From Clostridium polyendosporum (lineage in GTDB: Bacteria > Bacillota > Clostridia > Clostridiales > Clostridiaceae), in the NCBI RefSeq assembly GCF_018332455.1, contig NZ_BOPZ01000027.1, positions 1 through 47,021 of the forward strand: 47,021 bases of DNA, given 5' to 3'. Numbering within the stretch: the stretch's first letter is position 1; every line of letters starts with the position of its first letter. The notes beneath the pieces are model-generated. The model saw nothing but the letters and a program-made list of their open reading frames with translations, was not told the origin of the DNA and searched no databases. The position numbers were made by a program, and so were the translations under genes. Positions 7,431-14,314 of this stretch are shown piece by piece.

Positions 7431-9176
7431 CTAACTTAGTAGTTCACTTAGTTTTTCACCCTTAACCTCTTCTGCTTTCCAATCAATAATGGCAAAATTC
7501 CCATTGGATATTTCATTAACCTTGTTAATCCACTGAATTTCATTACTAGCTTTAGCTTTTAATACTTCATTGCTTGTATTTGTAGTATACATACTAGAGT
7601 TAATGACCCACCATTTACTGTGAATACCAGCTCTTTTCAAATCTTCTTGTAATCTTAAAGCTTCATGAACTGGTGTAGTCTCAGCTAGGGTTACTATAAT
7701 TACCTCTGTATCATCTTCATTTCTAAGCTTTGGAAGTAGCTTTTTAACAGACTCTGGTATATCCCCTTGAGAACGCTGAATTTCTCTATGATAACTCTCA
7801 GTAGAATCCAGTAGCAATAAAGTATGTCCTGTTGGAGCTGTATCAATGACAACTACTTCATTTTCTGACCTTTCAACAATCTGTGCAAAAGCTCTAAATA
7901 CAGCTATTTCTTGAGTACATGGCGATCTTAAATCTTCTTCAACATAAGCAATGTCTTCTTCGCTCATAGTTTCTCTAGCTTTACCTAGCACTTCTTCTCT
8001 GTATTTTGCTAATTTTTCTTTCTCATCTATACTGCTAAGAGTGATACCAGAGCTTTCATCTAAAACAAACTTTAAATGAGCTGCTGGATCTGTAGTAGTA
8101 AGGTGAACCTTTTTACCTTTTTTAGCTAATCCCAAAGCAATAGCAGCGGCAATAGTTGTTTTTCCTACTCCACCCTTACCCATTGTAAAAATAACCTTCT
8201 TATCACTATTATACAAATCTTCAATTACAGCTTTTAACTTAGGGATTTCATTAACTTCTAACTTTTCGTCGCTATACTTTATATTATCATCCTTCAAAAA
8301 TGCTCTTACATTTTCAAGACCTGTTATATTATACGGTCTTAATGGTATTTCAAAGGTTATTAAGTTTTTTAAATATTGTGGCATTTCTTTAAGTGCTTTT
8401 TGTTGTTTTTCATATAAAGCAGTAGATACTTCATCATCATGATTTTGCAGCACGCCATTAATAACAAGAATTTGATTATTAACTCCTATATCCTGCAATT
8501 CAAGAGATGCCCTTTCAGCTTCTTTTAGTGGTGATACTTCTGGTCTAGATACTAAAATAAGTGTTGTCATATTCTTATCAGCTAAGGTTTTTACAGCATT
8601 TTTATAGACTTCCTTTTTACTTTCCAGTCCAGATAATTGTCCAAGACATGACGCTCCATGAGTGCTTTCACTAATGAAGTTACTCCAAGCTGAAGGTAAC
8701 TGCAGCATTCTTAATGTATGCCCTGTAGGAGCTGTATCAAATATTACATGGTCAAAATCTTTTTGAACCTTATCATCAGTAATAAAGTTAGAAAATTCAT
8801 TAAAGGCAGCTATTTCAACAGTACATGAACCTGAAAGTTGTTCTTCCATATTTTTAATGACTACCTCTGGAAGTTTTCCTCTAAAAGGACCAACTACACT
8901 TTCCTTGTACTCATTGGCTGCCTGTTCTGGATCAAAGTTTGCAACTACAAGATTTGGAACATCCTCTATTTGAACCCCTTTATTATTAAGCTCCGTATTA
9001 AATACATCCTGCAAGTTTGAAGCCGGATCTGTACTAACAAGCATTATTCTTTTTCCTTGGTCTGCTAAAGTCATAGCAGTAGCACAAGCTGTTGAAGTTT
9101 TACCAACTCCACCTTTGCCAGTAAAAAATAAATATTTAGTTAATTCAATATCATTAGGATTAAACTTATTAATCAT
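7431..9176 (-). CDS. arsA: Arsenical pump-driving ATPase ArsA
   Basis: About 581 residues made of two homologous nucleotide-binding halves. Each has a P-loop (GKGGVGKTS near residue 20 and GKGGVGKTT near residue 330) and the DTAPTGHT signature. The three metalloid-binding cysteines are conserved in context (SGSCTVEIAAF, HGASCLGQ and RSPCTQEIAVF). ArsA hydrolyses ATP at the membrane to power arsenite export through ArsB or Acr3. The start at 9176 begins M-I-N-K-F after a GAAAGGGAAAA stretch; extending upstream gives a non-conserved leader overlapping arsD. It is third in arsR-arsD-arsA. No pump gene follows in the window. Confidence 0.95.
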   Translation of the reverse strand: MINKFNPNDIELTKYLFFTGKGGVGKTSTACATAMTLADQGKRIMLVSTDPASNLQDVFNTELNNKGVQIEDVPNLVVANFDPEQAANEYKESVVGPFRGKLPEVVIKNMEEQLSGSCTVEIAAFNEFSNFITDDKVQKDFDHVIFDTAPTGHTLRMLQLPSAWSNFISESTHGASCLGQLSGLESKKEVYKNAVKTLADKNMTTLILVSRPEVSPLKEAERASLELQDIGVNNQILVINGVLQNHDDEVSTALYEKQQKALKEMPQYLKNLITFEIPLRPYNITGLENVRAFLKDDNIKYSDEKLEVNEIPKLKAVIEDLYNSDKKVIFTMGKGGVGKTTIAAAIALGLAKKGKKVHLTTTDPAAHLKFVLDESSGITLSSIDEKEKLAKYREEVLGKARETMSEEDIAYVEEDLRSPCTQEIAVFRAFAQIVERSENEVVVIDTAPTGHTLLLLDSTESYHREIQRSQGDIPESVKKLLPKLRNEDDTEVIIVTLAETTPVHEALRLQEDLKRAGIHSKWWVINSSMYTTNTSNEVLKAKASNEIQWINKVNEISNGNFAIIDWKAEEVKGEKLSELLS

Positions 9177-9196
9177 AGCTATTTTCCCTTTCTTTT

Positions 9197-9568
9197 TTAG
9201 CAGCAACCACCTTTGCAACCACAACCTTTAGATTTGATTTTGATTGTAGCTTTAATATAGCTTTCTGGCACTTCTAACAACTTACAAAACTCTTCGTTAG
9301 TTGGGTATGCTTTAGTTTTAACTACTTCACCATCCACAATAATTACTGGTAGAATATCCACTCCATCAGTATTTAATAATTGATTAACAAGCTTATTATC
9401 TACAAAGGCTTGTGGACTACTAGTTAAATTGTATCTTTCAACAGTAATTCCTTTGTTCTTTAGATTATTTAATATAGTTGACACTCTTAGTAGCTCGGGA
9501 TCAACACCTGGGCCACAAACTCCAGTAGAACAACACATAGCTGGATCAAATATAATCATCTTTTTCAT
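9197..9568 (-). CDS. arsD: Arsenite metallochaperone ArsD
   Basis: About 123 residues. It begins M-K-K-M-I-I-F-D-P with the vicinal cysteine site 'AMCCSTGVCGPGVDPEL' and has a thioredoxin-like fold; the C-terminus is Cys-rich (GCGCKGGCC), like the extra cysteine pairs of classical ArsD. ArsD takes up As(III) or Sb(III) and hands it to ArsA; it may also act as a weak repressor. The start at 9568 is chosen because AAGGAG lies 9 bases upstream. It is closely spaced between arsR and arsA. Confidence 0.95.
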   Translation of the reverse strand: MKKMIIFDPAMCCSTGVCGPGVDPELLRVSTILNNLKNKGITVERYNLTSSPQAFVDNKLVNQLLNTDGVDILPVIIVDGEVVKTKAYPTNEEFCKLLEVPESYIKATIKIKSKGCGCKGGCC

Positions 9569-9581
9569 AAATTCCATCTCC

Positions 9582-9905
9582 TTATTTACATTCGCATTTA
9601 GATTTATCTTTGCAGATACAATCATCAGTATCTGTTACAAGATTCATAATAAATAATATTAATTTATTACAGTTAGAACTATTGAGAGAATAGTAACTCC
9701 ACAATCCATCTTTTCTACAGTCTACTATTCCGCATTCCATTAACACCTTCATGTGATGAGAAAGCGTCGGTTGAGTAAAGTCAAAATGGTCTAAAATATC
9801 ACAGGCACACTTTTCTCCACAGGATAAAATATCGATTATTTTTAATCTATTTCCATCAGAAAGTGCTTTGATAATTTTTGCATTATCATCATAATTTAAA
9901 TCCAC
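9582..9905 (-). CDS. arsR: Arsenic-responsive repressor ArsR
   Basis: A 107-residue winged helix-turn-helix of the ArsR/SmtB family, with 'IIKALSDGNRLKIIDIL', the metal site C-A-C-D within 'SCGEKCACDILDHF', and the recognition helix 'TQPTLSHHMKVLMECGIV'. The C-terminus is Cys-rich ('CICKDKSKCECK'). As(III) binding should release it from its operator. The start is GTG at 9905, with AGGAGG 6-7 bases upstream. The promoter upstream carries two inverted repeats suited to an ArsR dimer. Confidence 0.95.
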   Translation of the reverse strand: MDLNYDDNAKIIKALSDGNRLKIIDILSCGEKCACDILDHFDFTQPTLSHHMKVLMECGIVDCRKDGLWSYYSLNSSNCNKLILFIMNLVTDTDDCICKDKSKCECK

Positions 9906-9918
9906 TTAATTACCTCCT

Positions 9919-9969
9919 ATATAGATAATTATCTATATATAATATAGACGTTTATCTACCTACTGTCAA
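9919..9969 (-). promoter_or_regulatory. ars promoter with two ArsR-type operators
   Basis: On the minus strand TTGACA (9969-9964), a 17-base spacer and TATATT (9946-9941) form a near-consensus sigma-A promoter. An inverted repeat TAGA-N6-TCTA (9945-9958) sits in the spacer. A perfect 20-bp palindrome (9919-9938, core TAGATAATTATCTA) lies just downstream, close to the ribosome site of arsR. Both share the TAGA/TCTA half-site, so two ArsR dimers may bind. Confidence 0.8.
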
Positions 9970-10161
9970 CATACTACTTATCCATTAATATAAAATTAAA
10001 ACTAATATATATTGTTATCTATATAATTCTATATTATGCAAGTAATTTATTAGTGTTAATAAAAAGAACCGATCGTGATAAACATATGACCTAATGAAAA
10101 TCAATATGAAATTATTGCTTACTAAACTAATCGGCTCATTGATTGAATATTCAGAAAATAC

Positions 10162-10190
10162 TTGACATTTTTCTATTGTAGTAATAAAAT
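10162..10190 (+). promoter_or_regulatory. Sigma-A promoter of the ilvB T-box leader
   Basis: TTGACA (10162-10167), a 17-base spacer, and TAAAAT (10185-10190) lie just upstream of the T-box leader. Transcription should start near 10197. The gap 9970-10161 holds only a long inverted repeat (GAACCGAT near 10066 with ATCGGCTC near 10130). Confidence 0.75.
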
Positions 10191-10196
10191 TATTTT

Positions 10197-10480
10197 AAAA
10201 TATAATTCTATAAAGGCTTTGAAGAGGAGGAGTATATATATCTTTGAAATAAAGAGAGGGAATGATGGTGGAAATCTCCCATGATAGATATATAGAAGGT
10301 AGCCTTGGAGCTGTGAATCGAAATCTTTAGAGAGTAGAATTTGACGGAATCCTACCGTTAAAAGGGAAGTAGTATCGGCGTATATGCCCGTACTATGTTT
10401 AGAGTGTGTACATTTGTACAAAAAAAGGTGGTATCGCGGAGTTTTACCCTTCGTCCTTAATATAGGACGAAGGGTTTTTA
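10197..10480 (+). promoter_or_regulatory. T-box leader controlling ilvB-ilvN
   Basis: The conserved T-box GGTGGTATCGCGG is at 10427-10439, followed by a strong terminator (10446-10480). Upstream is a Stem I-like region with an AGTA-type bulge (GAGGAGTATATA), an AGAGAGGGA segment and the distal-loop GATGGTGG element. The sequence GTGAATCGAAATC (about 10313) offers ATC as specifier codon, which would mean sensing of uncharged tRNA-Ile and fits acetolactate synthase. The T-box is certain; the specifier is inferred from position and not from a computed fold. Confidence 0.9.
10446..10480 (+). terminator. T-box terminator
   Basis: An 11-12 bp stem (ACCCTTCGTCCT with AGGACGAAGGGT) is followed by TTTTTATATTTA. 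In the charged-tRNA state this ends transcription; uncharged tRNA would favour the antiterminator that includes the T-box. The following 300 bases up to ilvB contain no gene. Confidence 0.9.
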
Positions 10481-10785
10481 TATTTATTTTGTTTAATACA
10501 GTTTATTAAGTTAACTAAAGATACACAACTTTAATCCTTAAATAATTAACAAAAATAGTTTCGACATGTAATGCTTTTTCTAGGATATACAAGTTCAATC
10601 CTTAACGAATTTTAGGAAATAGTCTCGGCATTCAATACTTTTCCTAAAATTCTTAATTTAATATGAACTTTTATATCATTAATTATAAATTCAGTTATGA
10701 AGTTGCGTATCTATAGCTTTAGCCAGATTTCACTTTGTGAAATGATAGCAAATTAAACAATATTTAAAATAAAGGAGGATTTTAT

Positions 10786-12450
10786 ATGAGGTTAAGTGGG
10801 GCTGATATAACTATTAAATTACTTGAAAGGCAAGGTGTTGAAGTAATTGCAGGAATTCCAGGAGGTTCAAATCTTCCACTATATGATTCACTGTATAAAA
10901 GTAGTATTAAACATATTTTAACAAGGCATGAACAAGGGGCTGCATTTATTGCTCAAGGAATAGCACGTTCTACTGGTAGTGCAGCTGTTTGCTTTGCAAC
11001 ATCTGGACCAGGTGCAACAAATCTATTAACAGCCATTGCAGATGCAAAATTAGATTCTGTTCCTATTATTGCGATAACTGGTCAAGTTCCCTCTTCCCTT
11101 ATAGGGACGGATGCTTTTCAAGAAGTAGATACCTATGGGTTAACCATACCAATTACAAAACATAATTTTTTTATTCACTCTGTAGATGAATTATTTCGAA
11201 TTATTCCAGAGGCATTTAAAGTTGCTACAAGTGGACGCCCAGGTCCAGTAGTAATAGATATTCCCAAAGACATACAGATGGAAGAATTTGAATTTGATAA
11301 TTGGCCAATAATTGAAGCAGAAAATGTTATCAATGAGTTTGATGAACAATTAATTGAACAAGCTGCCGAAATGATTAATAAATCTGAAAAACCTCTACTT
11401 TATATTGGTGGTGGAATTATAAGTTCAAATGCAAGTAATATACTTGGTGAATTTGCAAGAAAAAATAGTATACCAGTAACTACAACATTAATGGCTTTAG
11501 GAAGTTTTCCAGAAGATGATTCTTTATATCTAGGTATGCTAGGTATGCATGGAGCGAGATATACTAATATATTATTTAGCGAAGCAGACTTGATTTTAGC
11601 TTTAGGAGTAAGATTTGATGATAGAGCCACCGGAAATGTAGCTAAATTTTGTCCTAATGCAAAAATAATTCATATAGATATAGATAAAGCTGAAATTGAC
11701 AAAATTAAAAAATCATATCTATCAATTCAAGGAGATATTTGTTCAATATTAGATAAAATGATTACTCTAATAAATGACGACAAGAGAGCTCATTGGATCA
11801 GTGAAGTGGAGAAGAAAAAGCAGGAGAATCCTTTCTTATTACCTAACAGCTCAGATTGTTTTCATCCTATAAATATAATTAAAAATGTAAGTAAATTAGT
11901 TAATAAAGATACAATTATTACTACAGATGTAGGGCAACATCAAATGTGGACTGCTCAAGTTTACCCTTTTAAGTTTCCAAGAACCTTTTTAACATCAGGC
12001 GGTCTTGGAACTATGGGGTTTGGTTTACCAGCAGCTATTGGAGCAGCTATTGCAAACCCTAATAAGAAAATTGTATGTTTTTCAGGAGATGGTTCATTCT
12101 TAATGAATATTCAAGAACTAGCAACACTTGCTGATTTGGACCTAGATGTAAAAGTAATAATACTAAATAATGGTCATTTAGGTCTTGTAAGACAGCAGCA
12201 GGAAATATTGTATAACGAGCATTATATTGCATCAAAATTTATAACCAATCCTGATTTTTCAGTTATTAGTCAAGGATTTGGTATTGAATCATACAGTCTA
12301 GAAAAAAATACTAATCCAGCAAAATTACTTTATGCAGCATTAAACACAAAAGGACCTTGTGTTATAAACGTACCAATTAATAGTTGCGAGAATGTTTTAC
12401 CAATAGTACCACCTGGTTGTGGTAACCTTGAAATGATAGGTGGTGAATAG
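10786..12450 (+). CDS. ilvB: Acetolactate synthase, large catalytic subunit
   Basis: A 554-residue thiamine-diphosphate enzyme with three domains: the N-terminal PYR domain with catalytic Glu49 in 'LTRHEQGAAFIAQGIAR', a central domain (about 190-330), and the C-terminal PP domain with the ThDP motif 'GDGSFLMNIQELATLADLD' ending in N-N near residue 460. It condenses pyruvate with pyruvate or 2-oxobutyrate in valine/leucine/isoleucine synthesis. AAAGGAGG lies 7 bases before the ATG. It is first in a two-gene operon with ilvN, controlled by the T-box leader. IlvC, IlvD and Leu genes are not in the window. Confidence 0.93.
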   Translation: MRLSGADITIKLLERQGVEVIAGIPGGSNLPLYDSLYKSSIKHILTRHEQGAAFIAQGIARSTGSAAVCFATSGPGATNLLTAIADAKLDSVPIIAITGQVPSSLIGTDAFQEVDTYGLTIPITKHNFFIHSVDELFRIIPEAFKVATSGRPGPVVIDIPKDIQMEEFEFDNWPIIEAENVINEFDEQLIEQAAEMINKSEKPLLYIGGGIISSNASNILGEFARKNSIPVTTTLMALGSFPEDDSLYLGMLGMHGARYTNILFSEADLILALGVRFDDRATGNVAKFCPNAKIIHIDIDKAEIDKIKKSYLSIQGDICSILDKMITLINDDKRAHWISEVEKKKQENPFLLPNSSDCFHPINIIKNVSKLVNKDTIITTDVGQHQMWTAQVYPFKFPRTFLTSGGLGTMGFGLPAAIGAAIANPNKKIVCFSGDGSFLMNIQELATLADLDLDVKVIILNNGHLGLVRQQQEILYNEHYIASKFITNPDFSVISQGFGIESYSLEKNTNPAKLLYAALNTKGPCVINVPINSCENVLPIVPPGCGNLEMIGGE

Positions 12451-12451
12451 T

Positions 12452-12742
12452 ATGAACAAGAACAATAACTTTATTATTAAATTAATAGTAAATAATCATC
12501 CAGGTGTTATGTCACATATTACAGGGCTTTTTTCCAGAAGAGCATTTAATCTAGATGGAATATTGTGCACAAGAATAGGAAGCGGAAAAACTAGCGTAAT
12601 GTATTTACTTGTTAAAGATGATGAACGTTTAGAACAAATCATAAAACAAGTAGAAAAATTGTATGATGTTTTAGACGTTTCACTGCATACTGAAGATGAG
12701 TGTACTATCTTTAATAATTTATATATAGATAACGGAAATTAA
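12452..12742 (+). CDS. ilvN: Acetolactate synthase, small regulatory subunit
   Basis: About 96 residues with one ACT domain: 'IIKLIVNNHPGVMSHITGLF', 'RRAFNLDGILCTRIGSGK', then 'QIIKQVEKLYDVLDV'. This short form gives valine feedback control to IlvB. The ATG at 12452 follows the ilvB stop by one base, with AGGTGG 8 bases upstream inside the ilvB end. It lacks the long C-terminal domain of larger IlvH proteins, which is common in clostridia. Confidence 0.9.
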   Translation: MNKNNNFIIKLIVNNHPGVMSHITGLFSRRAFNLDGILCTRIGSGKTSVMYLLVKDDERLEQIIKQVEKLYDVLDVSLHTEDECTIFNNLYIDNGN

Positions 12743-12858
12743 TTAAATATTACCATTTTTATATTGAGAGTTGATCAGCATTAACAGGCTTATATTTTTA
12801 TAGATCGTTTTTTTCTACCATAGACTTTAATAAGTTATACCAATTGTTTATAAAAAAT

Positions 12859-12891
12859 AAAAAAAGAGATGAATATTTTTTATTCATCTCT
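12859..12891 (-). terminator. Intrinsic terminator, minus-strand oriented
   Basis: AGAGATGAATA (12865-12875) pairs with TATTCATCTCT (12881-12891). A long T-run follows only on the minus strand (TTTTTTTATTTTTT), so it belongs to a minus-strand gene that would lie to the right, of which only a tail remains (12898-12942). It may also help to stop ilvBN transcription. Confidence 0.7.
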
Positions 12892-12897
12892 AAATTA

Positions 12898-12942
12898 AGC
12901 TGCAGTTTTTAACTCCTTAACTACAGATTCAGCCTTAAGATA
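12898..12942 (-). pseudogene. 3' tail of a lost minus-strand gene
   Basis: Just before the terminator, the minus strand reads L-K-A-E-S-V-V-K-E-L-K-T-A-A-stop, which looks like the end of a real helical protein. The frame is interrupted by a stop about 30 bases further upstream and then meets the IS1595 remnant. I cannot name the parent protein. The presence of a correctly placed terminator supports the reading. Confidence 0.4.
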
Positions 12943-12959
12943 GAGTAGGCAACATAATT

Positions 12960-13247
12960 ACTGAACTTATATGCAAAGGCAGAATGAAGCATACAGATTT
13001 AGAAAGACTCTTTAAAGATAGGATTGAGGATGAATCTATCCTTTGTACTGACTCGCATAAGAGTTATATTCAGTTCGTTCAAAATTTAGGTATCGAACTA
13101 CAACAGATTAAGCGTGGGAAGCACAAGGAAGGCATATATCATATACAACATATAAATGCCTTTCACAGCAAACTAAAAGAATGGATGTATAAATTTCATG
13201 GAGTTGCTACAAAGTATCTTGCTAATTATATGTACTGGTTTAAATAG
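12960..13247 (+). pseudogene. IS1595-family transposase, 3' fragment
   Basis: The frame gives the C-terminal part of an ISXO2-like DDE transposase: 'ESILCTDSHKSYIQFVQNLG', 'QIKRGKHKEGIYHIQHINAFHSKLKEWM', ending 'ATKYLANYMYWFK'. The N-terminal zinc ribbon and the first catalytic Asp are missing. An ATG at 12984 opens the frame, but no ribosome site precedes it. It is a dead fragment, probably the event that removed the neighbouring minus-strand gene. Confidence 0.85.
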
Positions 13248-13476
13248 TTACAGTTCTTTAATACAGAAAAGGATACCATAAAAAGTACGCATTTATTAAT
13301 TCAGTCACACACATCTCACTCCGATACGAAGTTAAAGAATTTTAGTATAAGAAAACCAATTTATATATAATAATGTTAAGTATTGGATTTTGAGTTGATA
13401 TTCTATATAATAAAAAATGACACAATTATAATTTTTGTGAAGATACTTATTATATTGATATAAGGTGGCGAATAAA

Positions 13477-14010
13477 ATGATAGATTTATTTAGAGCATTT
13501 GCTACAAAGGAAGATTTTTTTTATGATGGTGCATTTATTGCTAAAGTAAAATATCAACGGTTTCAATCAAAATTAGATAAAGAAACTTATAAAAATGAAG
13601 TTGTAAAAAGTAATGGAAGACTTTGTATAATCAACTGTAATGGATATGTTAACAATGAAATTGCAGAAACATTAACAGTCTATTTAATGATGAATGTAAC
13701 AGTTAAAGAATCTGTTCAAACAAAAACTATTAAAGATAATGGGACTTTATGGCGTAATTTCTCAAAAGAAGAAATTGCAGATTTTAGTCATCTAACAGGA
13801 GATACAAATTCTATTCATCTTACGGAAAATCCCGTTGTACAAGGATTGTTTATCCTGAAAGAACTTTGTGATACAACTCAAACTAATGAAATAGAAGTAA
13901 AATATATTCATCCTGTTTATGGATGTAATCCAGTTTGTGTAAAATATGAAGGAAATCTTATCAAGGGTTTTAGTAATGGTATATTATGCTTTCAAGCAAC
14001 TCTGTTTTAA
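13477..14010 (+). CDS. MaoC-like (hotdog-fold) dehydratase-domain protein
   Basis: About 177 residues. The C-terminal half holds the R-hydratase/MaoC pattern 'FSKEEIADFSHLTGDTNSIH' with the catalytic Asp and His in context, followed by 'PVVQGLFILKEL'. The N-terminal half is a second, more diverged hotdog-like segment. Such proteins hydrate enoyl-CoA or act on acyl-thioesters. AGGTGG lies 8 bases before the ATG at 13477; a GTG four codons earlier overlaps that site. It is a lone gene between an IS relic and a glycosyltransferase relic, so the pathway is unclear. Confidence 0.75.
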   Translation: MIDLFRAFATKEDFFYDGAFIAKVKYQRFQSKLDKETYKNEVVKSNGRLCIINCNGYVNNEIAETLTVYLMMNVTVKESVQTKTIKDNGTLWRNFSKEEIADFSHLTGDTNSIHLTENPVVQGLFILKELCDTTQTNEIEVKYIHPVYGCNPVCVKYEGNLIKGFSNGILCFQATLF

Positions 14011-14048
14011 AATATTTTTAAGTTTACATTTTTATAAAATGTGAATTA

Positions 14049-14072
14049 AGGGAAGTGCAAAATCGCTTCCCT
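14049..14072 (+). terminator. Weak hairpin after the MaoC-like gene
   Basis: AGGGAAG (14049-14055) pairs with CTTCCCT (14066-14072). No clear T-run follows, so termination is uncertain. Confidence 0.4.
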
Positions 14073-14095
14073 CGAGAATTACTATATTATCAACA

Positions 14096-14242
14096 CTATT
14101 CATTAACATAGTCTAAATTTAAAAGTGAATTTGCACTCTCTATAATAGTTTCTTCTTCATTAAAAGCAGGTGCTATTATTAAAATAGAAGGCAAAATACC
14201 CTTTTTACTAATCTCTCTTAGAAAAGTTGCAATATCTAACAT
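14096..14242 (-). pseudogene. GT2 glycosyltransferase, N-terminal relic
   Basis: The minus strand reads 48 codons from an ATG at 14242 and includes 'LPSILIIAPAFNEEETIIES' and 'ANSLLNLDYVNE', the N-terminal nucleotide-sugar-binding segment of family-2 glycosyltransferases of the membrane polysaccharide-synthase type. It stops before the catalytic DD motif. Hydrophobic codons upstream in the same frame suggest the usual N-terminal membrane segment, broken by a stop. No ribosome site is visible. It is a relic. Confidence 0.7.
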
Positions 14243-14314
14243 TTCATAAAAACAAAAGCAGAAGTTTTAATACAAACTTCTACTTTCCAAATACTCATAT
14301 ATTTAGTTGTTTTC

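Noticed and set aside
10173-10421. Minus-strand frame of 82 residues
   Set aside because: It lies wholly inside the T-box leader, whose conserved RNA elements explain the sequence.
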